Assembly (NCBI GenBank): GCA_013397845.1
Contig: VZTG01008661.1
Location: forward strand, 739,374 to 803,373
Length of the DNA stretch: 64,000 bases
Origin: Melanocharis versteri
Lineage: Eukaryota > Chordata > Aves > Passeriformes > Melanocharitidae
Reading direction: 5' to 3'
The translations under genes were made by a program, and so were the position numbers. Shown here one piece after another: positions 11,565 through 22,990 of this stretch. The notes beneath the pieces were generated by a model, which saw nothing but the letters and a program-made list of their open reading frames with translations, ran no database searches and was not told where the DNA came from. Each line of letters begins with the position of its first letter. Positions within the stretch are counted from its first letter, which is position 1.

Positions 11565-11640
11565 TTTAAATTTCAATGAAGTGGTATTTTCCAATGAAAA
11601 AAAAAAGTTTAATTGAAAAATTCCTGACAAGCTCTAATCC
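11565..11640 (-). repeat. Candidate relic of an ancient self-complementary repeat
   Basis: On the minus strand the sequence begins TTAGAGCTTGTCAGGAA, followed by alternating AATTTTTC/GAAAAA blocks. This resembles the 'TAGAGCTGGTCAAAAATTTTC' ends of a non-autonomous, DNA-transposon-like repeat I remember from turtles, crocodiles and birds. The match is short and from memory. A chance A/T-rich segment is the alternative. Confidence 0.4.
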
Positions 11641-11870
11641 TATTAACTTCACTGTGGCTGCACATATGCTAATGAGAGCCGTGTGTGTGAGACTGTTGCT
11701 AAATTTGCAAAACACAATACCCAGGACATGCATATTATATGTAGTTTGACACAGGCACATATGGTTTATATTCTGTATTCTAAAACAATATTATGAACAT
11801 TTTATAAGGTTGCAAAAGTGAGTATTGTAAATTCAAGAAATGCAAAAGTTATTGAGGCATGCACTTTGGA

Positions 11871-11964
11871 CTCTCCCTCTCTCCAGTGTAATTGACCATA
11901 TACACCTTCCACTTCCTCTTCTCTCCCTGCTTGTCCCTCTCACATTCCTCCTCTCTCTTCTCAG
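11871..11964 (+). repeat. C/T-rich low-complexity tract
   Basis: Two pyrimidine-rich blocks (11871-11886 and 11905-11964) with only scattered purines. This is low-complexity sequence. The Leu/Ser/Pro-rich open frame over it is an artefact. Confidence 0.75.
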
Positions 11965-13055
11965 TGCCTTGCCCCACTGGATAGCCTTCCTTTTCAGCGA
12001 AAAGCATCTCTCACACATGACTCTAACATGGCACTAGATGACATCATGAGCTAGTTTTGTGTTGACTTCCCTTACCTTCCTTGTGTCCTGTCAGGTCGGA
12101 CTAAGCTCTGCAGGGAAAGGGATGCCTGCTCCATGGAGTGTGGGCAGTGATTACTGTGTAGGTGCATTGCTCTTGATTGCTCTTTGGACACTTTGCAGAA
12201 AGCACAGTCCAAAAATAAATATTTCTCTAAATATATGACACGTATTATTGCCTATAATTTATAAGGATTTACCTCTTTTGACAAAAAATTCCTTGTGTCC
12301 CAAAATTGTGTCAATTTTCCTATAACAGTTGACCCTGCCCTACAGGTAAATAGTTATTACTTTTTTGGGGTATGTGATTGATTTTTTTGGATACTCTGTT
12401 TCCCAGGCCAATGGAGAAGTCTTTGCTGATCTGAAATTTCTGTGAAATCAGCAGGACACTGTTCATGCTCAGCATTTTAACTTTGAGAGTGAAGGCAGAC
12501 ACAAATTTCCTCAGGAATCAGAACAGAGACAGCTGGCTGGGGAGGGTGTCAGCCCAAAGGGTGGGAGCATCTCACTGCTTTCAGCAAAGTTAGTGTCTAG
12601 TCGAAGGCAGACTTCTGTGATCCATCCTTAATCAATGGAGAAGAGGGGCAGAGATTAACTCCCCTGCAGTGTTACCTGCCCCAGTTGTCTATCTCTGGAG
12701 AGGACAAATTGTCTTCTGAAGGTATTTTCTGTCTCTAATCAGAGATTTTAACCATGCTGCTTAGGCATCATGACTAATTTTGAGATGCCTAAGCTACCAG
12801 GAAATGATCCCCAGGTTTTGTCTGAGTTTCATGTGGCAACTGAGCTGCTATTGACTCCTCTTACTTTCATGGTGTCTGATCTTGTGTTGTCATTTGCATG
12901 ATGGGGGACAAATTGGCAAGAAGGGGACCACACTGTTTCAGTCCTGAAGCAGAGGAGCTGATTTCAGCTGCAAGTTCTGTGATGCACCACAGCAATTCTG
13001 CCATATATATGTTTATATCATGCTGACCTGAAAGGAAGTCCTTTTACTCAGCTTG
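11965..13055. other. Unique noncoding sequence
   Basis: No gene, RNA or transposon recognised. Confidence 0.5.
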
Positions 13056-13245
13056 ACAAGCTGAAATATTTAGAATCCAGTTGACTTGATCCAAAGGAAT
13101 GTGTTTTGCTTACATTTTCCCTGTGGAAAATGGAAGCATTTTTGGAAAAAGTAGCATTTTCCCACAGAAAACCTTTTTTTTTTACTTAAAAAAAAAAAGA
13201 AAAAAAAAAAGGTTTAGATGGAAAGTTTCCAACCAGTTGTAATTA
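13056..13245. repeat. Self-complementary A/T-rich element candidate with two nested hairpins
   Basis: Arm CTGTGGAAAATG at 13121-13132 is complementary to CATTTTCCCACAG at 13155-13167 with one extra C. A second inverted repeat follows at once: CC plus a T-run at 13172-13183 pairs with an A-run plus GG ending at 13212. The right end read in reverse complement, ACAACTGGTTGGAAACTTTCC, resembles the GAGCTGGTTGGAAAATTTTC ends of the family suspected at 11565-11640. It may be an old non-autonomous DNA-transposon-like copy, but the class is unproven. Confidence 0.45.
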
Positions 13246-14470
13246 TAGTGCATACATAAAAGGGGCCAAATTGATGCTGTAAGGGCATTCCTGACTGTAT
13301 TCTATCCATAACTTCTGAGTGCTAGTCTTTGTAACACCATAACTTTTGAAAGTTATGAAATTTTTGTGACATTCATAACTTCTTAAAAATTCATGTAAAT
13401 GTACTGCTTTGTATTCTGTGTACATTGACCTATGCTAAAATAAAGGGCAAAACCACAGTATGGGCAATCACCCACTAGGCACTGGGCAAAGACCACCAAC
13501 TCATGTTCGTCTCTGGAGCTGTTGCTGGGTCTGGTTCCTGAAGTGCTCAGTTTTATGTCACTAGCAAGTCAAAAGGAGATGTAAATGATAATTCTTAAAG
13601 TGTGAAAAAGAATGTGGACATTTTCAGATGAGCTGTGATCCAGTTTTCTTGGAAATAGGTACATTTTGGGGAGAATGGAGGGCCGTTGCTCTGCTCCCCA
13701 CAACCCCCTCTGGAAGTAACAAGCTTATTGCATTTTACACCCAGGTGTTTGCCATAGAATCTGACACATAACCATGCCCTGGAAAACTATAAAACAATAT
13801 AATTTATAGAAATAAACTGAGTGAGAATCATTATTTTTTATTGGTACCACTTAATGTGCAGAAAAAGCATACTTTCCAAAAATATGGAATAAACGTTCTG
13901 TTAGCCTTATTGGGTCCAAATGTTAGGGTTTAAATTATTTTACTATGCAAACTTTCTTTCATATCTTGGCAGTAGTGATTTCCATTTTTATTCCTTTGGT
14001 ATCCATAATCTTATTAGAATCAAAAACATATGCTTTGAGATCATTGGACAGATCCCTTCTCCCACCCTACCCCCTTTCTCTCCATGTTAAAAAATGCACC
14101 GAAAAGACTGACACTCTACTATTGAGAATAACAGGAATGGTACAGGAGAAAATGATGCAGACTACCAAGTCTGAATGGGAAAATTGTTTGAGAAATGCAT
14201 TTTGGTCTTCATGCTTTTGATTTGGAAGTCATTAAAGGTGCAAAAGCCTCAAAGCCTCCCACTGGCTTTGGAGCCCCTCTCCTCCTCCTGCAACAGGAGG
14301 TGCTCGCACCAGGATCACAGATTTACAACACGAAAAAGAGTACAGGCAGATTTGAACTTTATAACAGTTTTGGGGATGTAATACTTGCTGCAACCCTTAC
14401 ATCTTGCTGTCAGGCAATCATATCTGTGGGGCTGAAATGTCAACTTATTGCTGTAGATTTATGAATATAC
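13246..14470. other. Unique noncoding sequence
   Basis: No gene recognised. The segment 14265-14310 is G+C-richer and holds a small CCTCCTCCTG/CAGGAGG inverted repeat. Overlapping open frames at 13945-14464 occupy three different phases and show no domain. Confidence 0.45.
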
Positions 14471-14487
14471 TTTTTTTTTTTTTTTTT
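14471..14487 (+). repeat. Poly-T run (17)
   Basis: Seventeen uninterrupted T residues. No target-site duplication or repeat body was recognised beside it, so it is taken as a homopolymer and not as the tail of a retroposed copy. Confidence 0.9.
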
Positions 14488-16810
14488 ATTAGTAGAGAAA
14501 TGACAAAGTTCTTCACATGCAGCCCAGCCTTTTCATAAAATGTATTCCACCTGGTTGCCTTTTAGCCATGGCTTACTCAGCAGATGAAAAAGTGTTGGTG
14601 GCCTTTGTTTAGATATTTTCATTACATTAGACAGATTTTTTTTTCAATTTGTCATTATGAAAGCACATATATTTGCATTAAATTAGTTCTCATGACAAGT
14701 TCTGACTATTAGAGATAGAAGCCTAACAAGAGACTTGCTTTTCTCTTCTGAAGCATCTACTGCATCCTTTTATTCATCTGTGGTGTATTCTGTATGAAAC
14801 AAGCTTTTATTCCTTCTGATGTCCAAAGCTGGAATAACAGTTGAAATTCCTGTCAATAATGTGAAGGAAATATAAACCAAACTGGTCACAAGTACTCCAG
14901 AAGCTTCATGCAGCTCTAAGGCTGTACTCAGAAAAATTCTATGGTATGTAGATTCATTGTAAATGCCCCCAAATCATCTTAATTCCCTTTGCCAGTGACA
15001 TCATATAATGGATCTTTGAACAAAATTAGAAATATTTAATGTTAAGTACAGTCCAAACCCTGAATTTTTGAAGGGAGCTGACATTTACTGAATTGCAGCC
15101 CATCAGCAAGTGATACTTAGAAACATCACTGGGAATATGTGAGTTGTTGCTATATTTTTAGGAAAGACAGTTTTTAATCACTGTTGTAGGAGCAGAACAG
15201 AAAGCCCACAACAAAAGACTTGCAACTTGTGCTTCTCTAATGATGTTTTGAGACAATCTCCTTTTGAGATTTACATTCTGCTTTCAGCTGGATGAAGAGT
15301 CTTTACTAATTTCATAGAGGTTGTTGAATACCTTCTGGATGTAGAGGGTTTTGAGGACTTTAAATAAATTTGCCTAGCATGGCCACACTTAGAAATGATC
15401 ATTGAGAGGTGATAGGCTCTTGGTTTTCTGTTTGATCTACAGTATTATTCTGACATCTTTCAACATGAATTGTATTATATGTTATGATTCTGATGTGTTA
15501 GGGAGCTACGCAAGATTTAAATCTATCACTTTAAAGATTTCATTGAATTTCATAGTTTTGTTTGATCCTAATGTACTCTGCTTGCTCTAGTACCAAAAGT
15601 TGTGAGGTAGTATTACACCTTGAACTTTAGTACACAATCTATTTGACTGCAGTTTAATCCACTTCTGAAATAGGTTCAGCCTTCCAAGAAAAATGAACTT
15701 TTAATCCAGAAAGGGCACATCCATGATCAGAAGGCAAGTTGTACCAGCTTCATGGGCACTTAACCAAGTGCAGAAGGAGATCAGAGTTGCCCCTGGTGCC
15801 TTTCACAGCTGATGTGGAGTCAGCCGCCCCTCAGCCTGGGTTCGAATCAGTGTTACACCTGCAGACAGCACGGGCTTTCTCCGTGTCAAAAACCAAGCAC
15901 CTCCAGAAAGCTGGATGCTCCTCCCTCTCTCACCACTATGCCAATAGCCTGAGATGACTGATTCCTGAACGTTACCCAATTTGTAGGCCATGCTGTTTGT
16001 GTTATCTCCTCATTAAACTGAGAAAGAACAATCGTGGTTTGTTTGAACTTGTCATGAACTAAACCAGCTTGTCAAAGTGACAGTTGTGGCTGAACTATAA
16101 ATTCAAGGAAAACTTATCAAAATGTGCAAGACTCCAATCTTTGTATTTGGTGACCAAAATAAAAGGAATGCAATAGAAAAAAAGGGAGAAGGACATTGAT
16201 TTTAGGTAGGACTAACACTGCTCCTCTACAAGTGATTTTAAGGCACCTGAACTGGAAGACAAATATAATTTCTTTCTGGTATTTTTTTTAAACAGTAATT
16301 GAACATACTTTCTGCATGATGGAGAAATGATTTCAGCTATAAATAGGAAACTTTTGAAGATAATTAACAATGATTTTTTCCTCTTCCAGAAAACATCCGT
16401 AGAAATAACAAAATTAAAACAAAAATATTTTGCTGAAAAAGAGAAACTTTTCCCAAAAGACATGAGGAGTGTTTTTCATTAGTACGAACCATGGGAAATA
16501 TTGCAGCTTCATCAGTGAAGGCCTGACATACGATTTCTATCAAAGACACATTTCATTTACCCTCGGCTTATTCAGCACTACTCCTATACAATGTTCCCTA
16601 CCAGCTGTTGTTGCTGCTGTTTGCTGGTAATTGATTGCTTTGTTCCTGGCCTGAAAAATGGTGTCACTTAGCACTTAAGCTTCTAATGGGCTACCAGTTT
16701 CTTCCTTTACCAAATATTAATAGTGCCAAAAATAATGAAAGGCCCCTAACAAAACTTGGGATGCAAGTAAAGTTTTGAGTTTTGTTGCTTAATTTCATCC
16801 TTCCCCACAT
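14488..16810. other. Unique noncoding sequence
   Basis: No gene or known repeat recognised. The part at 16570-16740 is complex and repeat-free, with CTGTTGTTGCTGCTGTTTGCTG at its centre, and could be a conserved noncoding block; this is inference. Confidence 0.45.
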
Positions 16811-16846
16811 AAATTATACTGCAGTGAGTATTCCTGACCCTCTAAA
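16811..16846 (+). repeat. Short dispersed repeat, copy A
   Basis: About 36 bases beginning AAATTATACTGCAGTGAG. By eye they match about 30 of 36 positions with a second copy at 18626-18660, in the same orientation 1.8 kb away. Family unknown. Confidence 0.5.
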
Positions 16847-16849
16847 ATA

Positions 16850-17630
16850 ACACAAATTTGCTAAAGTATCTGCTTCCTTATGTATCAGCCACATGTTCTA
16901 TTTTTATCTCAGTGGTGAATCCAAGAAGTCAAATTACCCATTACTAATGGTCATGTGTCTGTAGCAGCTAAGATTCCAGAAAATGCAGAGAAAATGCCTG
17001 AAAATATCTTTGTGAGCATACAAGAAAAGCACAAGTCTGCATGCTTTGCAGTTAGAAATTAGATGAAGTAATCTAGATACATATTTTTTTTGAAAGCTCT
17101 TTAAAGAGTAGCATTCATGGCCATTCTTGCTATGCATTTTTTATTCTGGCACCACTTATTTGTCTTACTTGAGACATTACACAGTCATGTCAATGAAACT
17201 TCAATAGCACTGTGTGCAGGGGTAAATGTGCACCAGCACGTGTCAAAGCCATGAAAAAGGATAAACTCTTATTGATTTACTTTTTCAGTAGAATGTATTT
17301 TATGAAATGGGCAGGGAGATGGTCTTGAGGATTCATGGTTCAAACATACTATTAAATGATGAATTCAAGCACAGAAGGGAGACTAATAGATTATTGCAGG
17401 GTTGGTTCCTTTTTCTCAGAGGGATTTTTTTGTAGTTGCTTTTAGTAAGGTGGAATGTGCATGTTTATGTTTACTTCAAATTAAACAATATTTACATTTA
17501 ATTCGTGCTGTATTTAAATATAATTGATGTATCTGTTCTCTATGTGGCTGGCTGACAGTCCTATTATCAGTGCTACCACCCTCATTCTTACGATGTCTTC
17601 CAGAAAATTTGGGAGTTCTGGAAAAACTCC
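16850..17630. other. Unique noncoding sequence
   Basis: No gene, RNA or known repeat recognised. Confidence 0.5.
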
Positions 17631-17639
17631 ATGCCACAT

Positions 17640-18000
17640 GATCTCCCTAAAGGGTCAGAAATTTTTATTTACTCAGCTATGTTAATGCCTGGAGTTAATG
17701 AGATCTTCATTAGGAAAATAAAATCACTTTATACAGAAAAAAAGAAGCCACAAGTTCGCTTGAAGCTGATGGCATTCAGATTGGGGAAATGCCACACAGT
17801 GTAAAAAATGCTTTGGAATTTGCCTAATAACAGGTTCTATAATTAGATTATGCCTCAACGTTCCTGTTAATGATGCAAAGGAAGCTAGATAGGCATTAAA
17901 CATTTGATAGCTTTTATTGCAGACAGGAGGAAAAAAAGCATTCATTAGTTCTAATAAGTGCGAGTACTGAGCAATTCACTGGTAAGAGTGCAAGTCAGTT
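17640..18000. other. Candidate conserved noncoding block
   Basis: Complex repeat-free sequence rich in A/T homeodomain-like cores (TTAATG, ATTAGG, TAATTAGATTA, CATTAG). It carries two short motifs around GTTAATGA (near 17693 and 17867). Open frames on the minus strand have no recognisable product. Enhancer-like texture is the only basis. Confidence 0.3.
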
Positions 18001-18620
18001 TATAGTTACAGGCGTAAGATCTGGACCTAAATGCACTGAAAGAAAAGTCCCACATTTTTCTTCAGTGGTTCTAACCACAAGAATTTAATAAACATAATTT
18101 CCTCTTCATGTGTGTCCAAAGGCAAAGGTGAAGAGAATTTTTAAAATCTCAGCAAGATGAACTTGTACTGGATGTTGTCCAGTCTTGTAATACTGCTTTT
18201 AAAGCATAGACTGCTCTGCAAGGGAAAGAATCAATCCACTGCTTTGTGTTCTGAGGCTGATCAGTGGGAGTTTTCTCTGATTAATGAGTAAACATCAAGT
18301 CAGAATATTGTTCTGAGAGGCATAAGTTGTGGATGTGATTTGACCATTATCAGTGTCCTGGGTCTGTTCACTGGGGCATCATAATAACTCTCTGATCCTA
18401 CATGCAGGACTCATCAGAAAGGCTTGGCGTCATGTAATACTAACATAAACAGTTTATAGTAAAGGAAATTGGGATATAAAATATCTGAAGAGGAGAATGT
18501 AGACACAATGTGTGTTTCAAAAGTGTATTTGGGACTTTGTTGAAAACCAAAAGAGGAAAGAATATCGCAAAAAAGTTTGCACAAGTATCTTATCCATTTT
18601 TTCTGTTCTATGCCAATCTG
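18001..18620. other. Unique noncoding sequence
   Basis: Nothing recognised. Confidence 0.5.
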
Positions 18621-18625
18621 CTATA

Positions 18626-18660
18626 AAATTATACTGCAGTTAGTATTTCTAAACCCTAAA
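18626..18660 (+). repeat. Short dispersed repeat, copy B
   Basis: Second copy of the 35-36 base motif (AAATTATACTGCAGTTAG start) described at 16811-16846; same orientation. See that entry for the comparison. Confidence 0.5.
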
Positions 18661-20613
18661 CATTTGTACCATGACAATATACGTACAAAATATTTAAATA
18701 ATATTTTCAAAAGGCACAGTGAAAATTCTACCTGACTCTATATTCTTCTCCTTGAATTAGACTCTCAAGAGGATAAATTTTCACCATCAGTTTTCCCTGA
18801 AGTACATTTTGCATTGAGGCAAAAGTGCATCATTTTTGTACCCATGCCAAAGCCCCCTCTGGGCTCCCATGGGATCCCTTTTTTTCCCTGCCACTGCCCA
18901 GAAAAGGCTTTCCTTAAAATCTCTGTATTCTGAGCCCAATTTCTGTGTGTTTTTCATAACCCTGTAATAAAAAAGCAGAAAAATGCATGCTAGTGATGAA
19001 AATATTGACTTCATTCTCTTGGGAGATACCATCACTGGGTGAAATCCCTGCGTTTTAAGTTCACAGCCAAGTGAACACAAATTGCTGACGGTTGGGTGCT
19101 GTATCGAAGCAGCCAGGGACACAAGCTCAGGGAATTTCTTGAGAAACACTGTCTCTTAGAGGGATCTCAAAGGAAAGATCACTGAAGCTAGAAATGAAAA
19201 AATAAACAAAAAACCCCTCAAAATCATAATAAACAGTCAACAGATTATACGGAAAACACAAGAGAGTTTCTTGTAGCACTTTATAATTTCTGTGGCAATG
19301 TTAAATTTATGGTCTTGGAGTTTCTTTGTATATGTTGCCCAGTCTTGCTTTCTTGTCTGTTCTGGCTCAGGTACTGAATTCATCTTCCTTGGTGTTTCTA
19401 ACAAATCAATAATTACTAAAATGGGATATTCAGCTTTGGCCTAAACTCACAAGGAAGTGTTTTGGGGATGTTTGGTCAAAACCATTTTTCTTTAGTTGTA
19501 AGTATGAAACAATATGCTCCTCACAGCTGCTATGGCAATAAAATCAGTGCTTTAAGCCTGACTTTTGTATCTCTCATTGAATGTTCAAGTTCAAGTCAAG
19601 TTTCAAATAGATTGGTTCAGTAGCTTTAGAGTTCTGAATGCTTAACATTCATAAACATTTCTTCAGCTAAAACAGCCTAAACAAATTCCATTTGGACAAT
19701 TTCAGGACATTCCAGGGCTGCTTCTGGCCTCTGAGCTGGTGACAGACTAGTGTGATCCATCTGTGTGATGGCAAAATGTGACAGCCTTGGCCAGGCATCA
19801 GGGTTTCTTTATGCAAAGGCAAATACAGGCCCAAGAGGGAAAGATGCACTGTTGCAAACTCCCAGCTAAACATATACCACTATGAATATTTATGATTACT
19901 GTGTGATTCTTGTAATAATAAAGACACACAGAGATGTAAAGATAGATAAATAAATCTCTGAGTAACACATTTTTCTCTCTGTAAAATAGCCTTCCCCAGC
20001 AATTTTCTATTTTATCTTTTTTCATCTTAGCCCCGACCCATGCTCTTCGCTTGCATAAACACAAAACAGGGAAGTTTAGTGTGCAAAGAAGTCTACTCCC
20101 AAGAACACCCTTAAACATCAGAAAAACACTCAAATTAAAAGCAAACATCCAAAATTAATTTTCAATAGACTTTGCCACTTTTACTTTGTACAGCATGTTT
20201 TCAGAGAGATTTAACAGATCTTTAGGTACAGAAAAGAACATTTGCTGTTCTACGCCAATGAATACCAAGGCTCATTGCTTTGCTCTCAGATAGCCATGTA
20301 TTGAGTGCAGAGGTAAGTTAAACCTGTGCATTTCATCTCTCTAGACAGGTAACACAGGAATTAAGGGCACTGAGAGGTAAAGATGCATTACCTGTTCATA
20401 CGTTGATCCAGTGAAGTTGAACCCTCCTAATGGAAAGAGATAGGAAAACTGAAAATTATTAGAGATTCTTTTATCAGTTCCTTAAGCTTTAAAGACCTCA
20501 GACTGTGCAACTCACCATCTATTTCTCTGTTAGGAGGATGGAAAGATCATCCTCCTAATTTATCTCTGGTTCTTTGGTCCCCTGCCATTCACACCCCTAG
20601 CACTCAGAGCCCA

Positions 20614-20616
<3 letters not shown>
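18661..20616. other. Noncoding sequence
   Basis: Minus-strand open frames of 116-120 codons (18787-19149 and 19798-20148) have no recognised domain and no conserved start context, and are judged spurious. No transposon recognised. Confidence 0.45.
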
Positions 20617-20620
<4 letters not shown>

Positions 20621-20649
<29 letters not shown>

Positions 20650-20675
20650 CAAAACAAAACAAAACAAAACAAAAC
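20621..20675 (+). repeat. (AAAAC)11 pentanucleotide microsatellite
   Basis: Eleven uninterrupted AAAAC units, preceded by a run of A. The tract gives an artefactual FVLFC-repeat frame on the minus strand. No SINE or LINE body was recognised immediately upstream that would make this a retroposon tail. Confidence 0.97.
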
Positions 20676-20999
20676 AAGAAAACCCCAAAAAAGGCCAAAA
20701 TTTGTGGGTGTAGGTTTCCTGCATTGCTTTATTTTTATTTTTTAATAATGAGAAGGCCTTTGTATCCCGTGTTAGCTTTTTAGGGCTCTGCCTTTGCAAT
20801 GTCTTGAATTATATTGAGACCACAGCATCCTTCCTGTCATTCAAGTGAAATCCTCAACAGAACTCCCAATGACCTTATTTATCCCTTAATAAGCTGGCTA
20901 TGATAGCTATTCTTAACTATGGCTGTGCTCTTAAGACAGGAATTCCTGTGTGCAATAACAGCAGATTCGGGGTAGTATTGGAATACATAGAACAGATAT
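20676..20999. other. Unique noncoding sequence
   Basis: Nothing recognised between the microsatellite and the CR1 tail stub. Confidence 0.5.
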
Positions 21000-21096
21000 G
21001 GTGTGATTCTTGGGCTGTTGTGTTCAGAACAAGGAGCTGGACCCAAGGATCCTGATAAGTCCCTTCCAACTCAGCATATTCTATCATTCCATGAAT
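21000..21096 (+). mobile_element. CR1 LINE 3' terminal stub
   Basis: Plus-strand landmarks in order: GTGTTCAGAACAAGGAGCTGG, then GATCCTGATAAGTCCCTTCC, CAACTCAGCATATTCTATCATTCC at 21068-21091. This is the 3' end of an avian CR1, including a decayed copy of the ATTCTATGATTC tail. Only about 100 bases remain, as is common for 5'-truncated insertions. Confidence 0.85.
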
Positions 21097-22560
21097 ATTA
21101 CCTAAGTTTCAGGTTTCATAAGTATCATTTTGGAAAGGTGTGACCAAGATAACCAGATCCATGTCCCCATTCGTAACAAGTCTTTATGTAAAGTTCTTAC
21201 CTCTTTTTGCCCTTCAGAAAACTTCTCTCTAATCTTTACTCTACAGACTGATACAAAAATAATGTTTAGAAATAAATCACTAGGTAGAATTATCATGTCT
21301 TATTGAGGGTCTCAGCACTTTTGTAAAACTGGTGAAATGGTTTCTCCTGAGTATTATGGTGCAACTAAGCAAGCGTTTTGATTAGTGCATCCTTTATGAC
21401 ACAGAATTAAGTGATATTCTCTTTAAAGTTTAAGTTTTCTTATTTTACAAAACTGACTACATCTTCTCTCCATCAAATTTCATCATGATTTCATCAACCA
21501 GATGGAGAGTACCTCCGTTCTTAAACCTTTAATAAAATTATTGGGATGAGAGGGTTGTGGCTTACATTTCAGTATGGCTAAAAAATTAACACGAGTTAGA
21601 CAACTTCCTGAAAGACCTCTCCTAACCTGGACTACCTAGCAGGTCTCCATCCTGTCTTCATGCAAGTCTTTTCCTAGGAGATACACTGAGTTCAGTCCAA
21701 CAGGTTTCTATCTTTTTATCACAGGATCAGAGCCTGGTCCTGACACTGTTTTTAAAGCAGTCTTGTGGTGTTGACTTGTTCGAGACCACTCCAGAAACTC
21801 TCTGATAATACGAAGTTGTCGGTAGTCATTCTGCATCCACTGATTTAGCTACCTCTGACCTATCTCTGAAGTCACCTCCAAAGAGATCCTGTCTCTAGAA
21901 ACCTCATCTCAAGAACTGAAAAGATGCTTAAAAACATCTTGTCTCCATACACTGGCAAGTAACTTAGCCTACACTGAAGAAAGAGCAAGATTGTCATGGT
22001 CCTGAAAGTTATTATGACCATGATAATATAGAAGTTTCCTGTTTTTTCGTATTCTAGAAAGGACTTGATTTGAGGCTGAGATAAAATCTCTCAGAGTTCG
22101 TAATACTTCACATTTCTTCCTTCCTTTTTTTGTTTTAATAACCGGTAAAGTTTCAATATTTTCTTTTGAGGTTTTCTAGAACAAGGTAAACCATATCTGT
22201 CAGGGCTATTTTGGGAAGAATTGATTTTGCTTTTCCTTCAGGTATTGGAATAGATGATGTCTTGAGATCCCCACTATCCTGATTTCTCAGACTTAGTGAT
22301 TTATCACCTTGAAGACTTTTTAGTAACACTGATTTCTTGTTCTCCCCTGAAAAAATTATTAAAATGTTATAGGGACTAAGGAAAGAGGTGCAGTTAGGAA
22401 GAGTTTAGTAGATAGATTCCCAAATTCTTGCAGATGTCAGCCAGCTATGTTATAGGTGATCATCTTTCCTTTGTAACTCTCTTATGTCTCATTCATATGA
22501 CATGGAAACAATTACAAGAAAATGCAGATGTAGATTCCAGTAATCTCTTTGGAATAGATA
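21097..22560. other. Unique noncoding sequence
   Basis: No gene, RNA or known repeat recognised. Confidence 0.5.
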
Positions 22561-22569
22561 AATAGACTT

Positions 22570-22990
22570 TGAAATAATTTACAAATGATGCACAAAATCT
22601 GTGGGCCATCTGCTCACTGTTGGGGAAAAAAAACACGTTTCTCCCAACAGGCTTTTTATATACAGAGCTGCTCTTTTCACACAGCAAGGAGGAAAACAAT
22701 AGATATCCAGCAGTCTGGAATGCAACTCACTCACACGCGCTTGGAGAGCTGCATTGTGATCAGCTCTCGTGAAAGCAATTAGGGCTAGAGCTGTGTGTAT
22801 ATTAAGAAACTGCTTTTTCCTGAGCCACATGTGCAGCCAGGGCGAGGACCACTCACAGCAAGGACTGCCTGCGCTGTCTGTTCTCCAGACTGAAAATGAG
22901 TTGAGGTGAATGTAAAATGGAAGAAGGCAAGGTCGCATTATAGTCCACACCAGGTGCTACCTATACTGCAATATCTGCTTCTGCCAAGCT
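22570..22990. other. G+C-mixed noncoding block, possible regulatory element
   Basis: Complex repeat-free sequence with a CACACGCGC segment near 22734, paired GAGCTG/CAGCTC motifs (22744-22765), and a TTTTTATATAC run at 22652. Open frames on both strands overlap (22579-22950 minus and 22585-22782 plus), so neither is convincing. Regulatory role is inference only. Confidence 0.25.

Noticed and set aside
18787..19149. Minus-strand frame of 120 codons
   Set aside because: No domain, no splice or start support, and the surrounding sequence looks noncoding.
20560..20799. Frame with Cys-Phe-Val-Leu-Phe repeats, minus strand
   Set aside because: Translation of the (AAAAC) microsatellite.
22579..22950. 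Minus-strand frame of 123 codons
   Set aside because: Plus strand is open over the same DNA, product has no recognised features; more likely a noncoding block.
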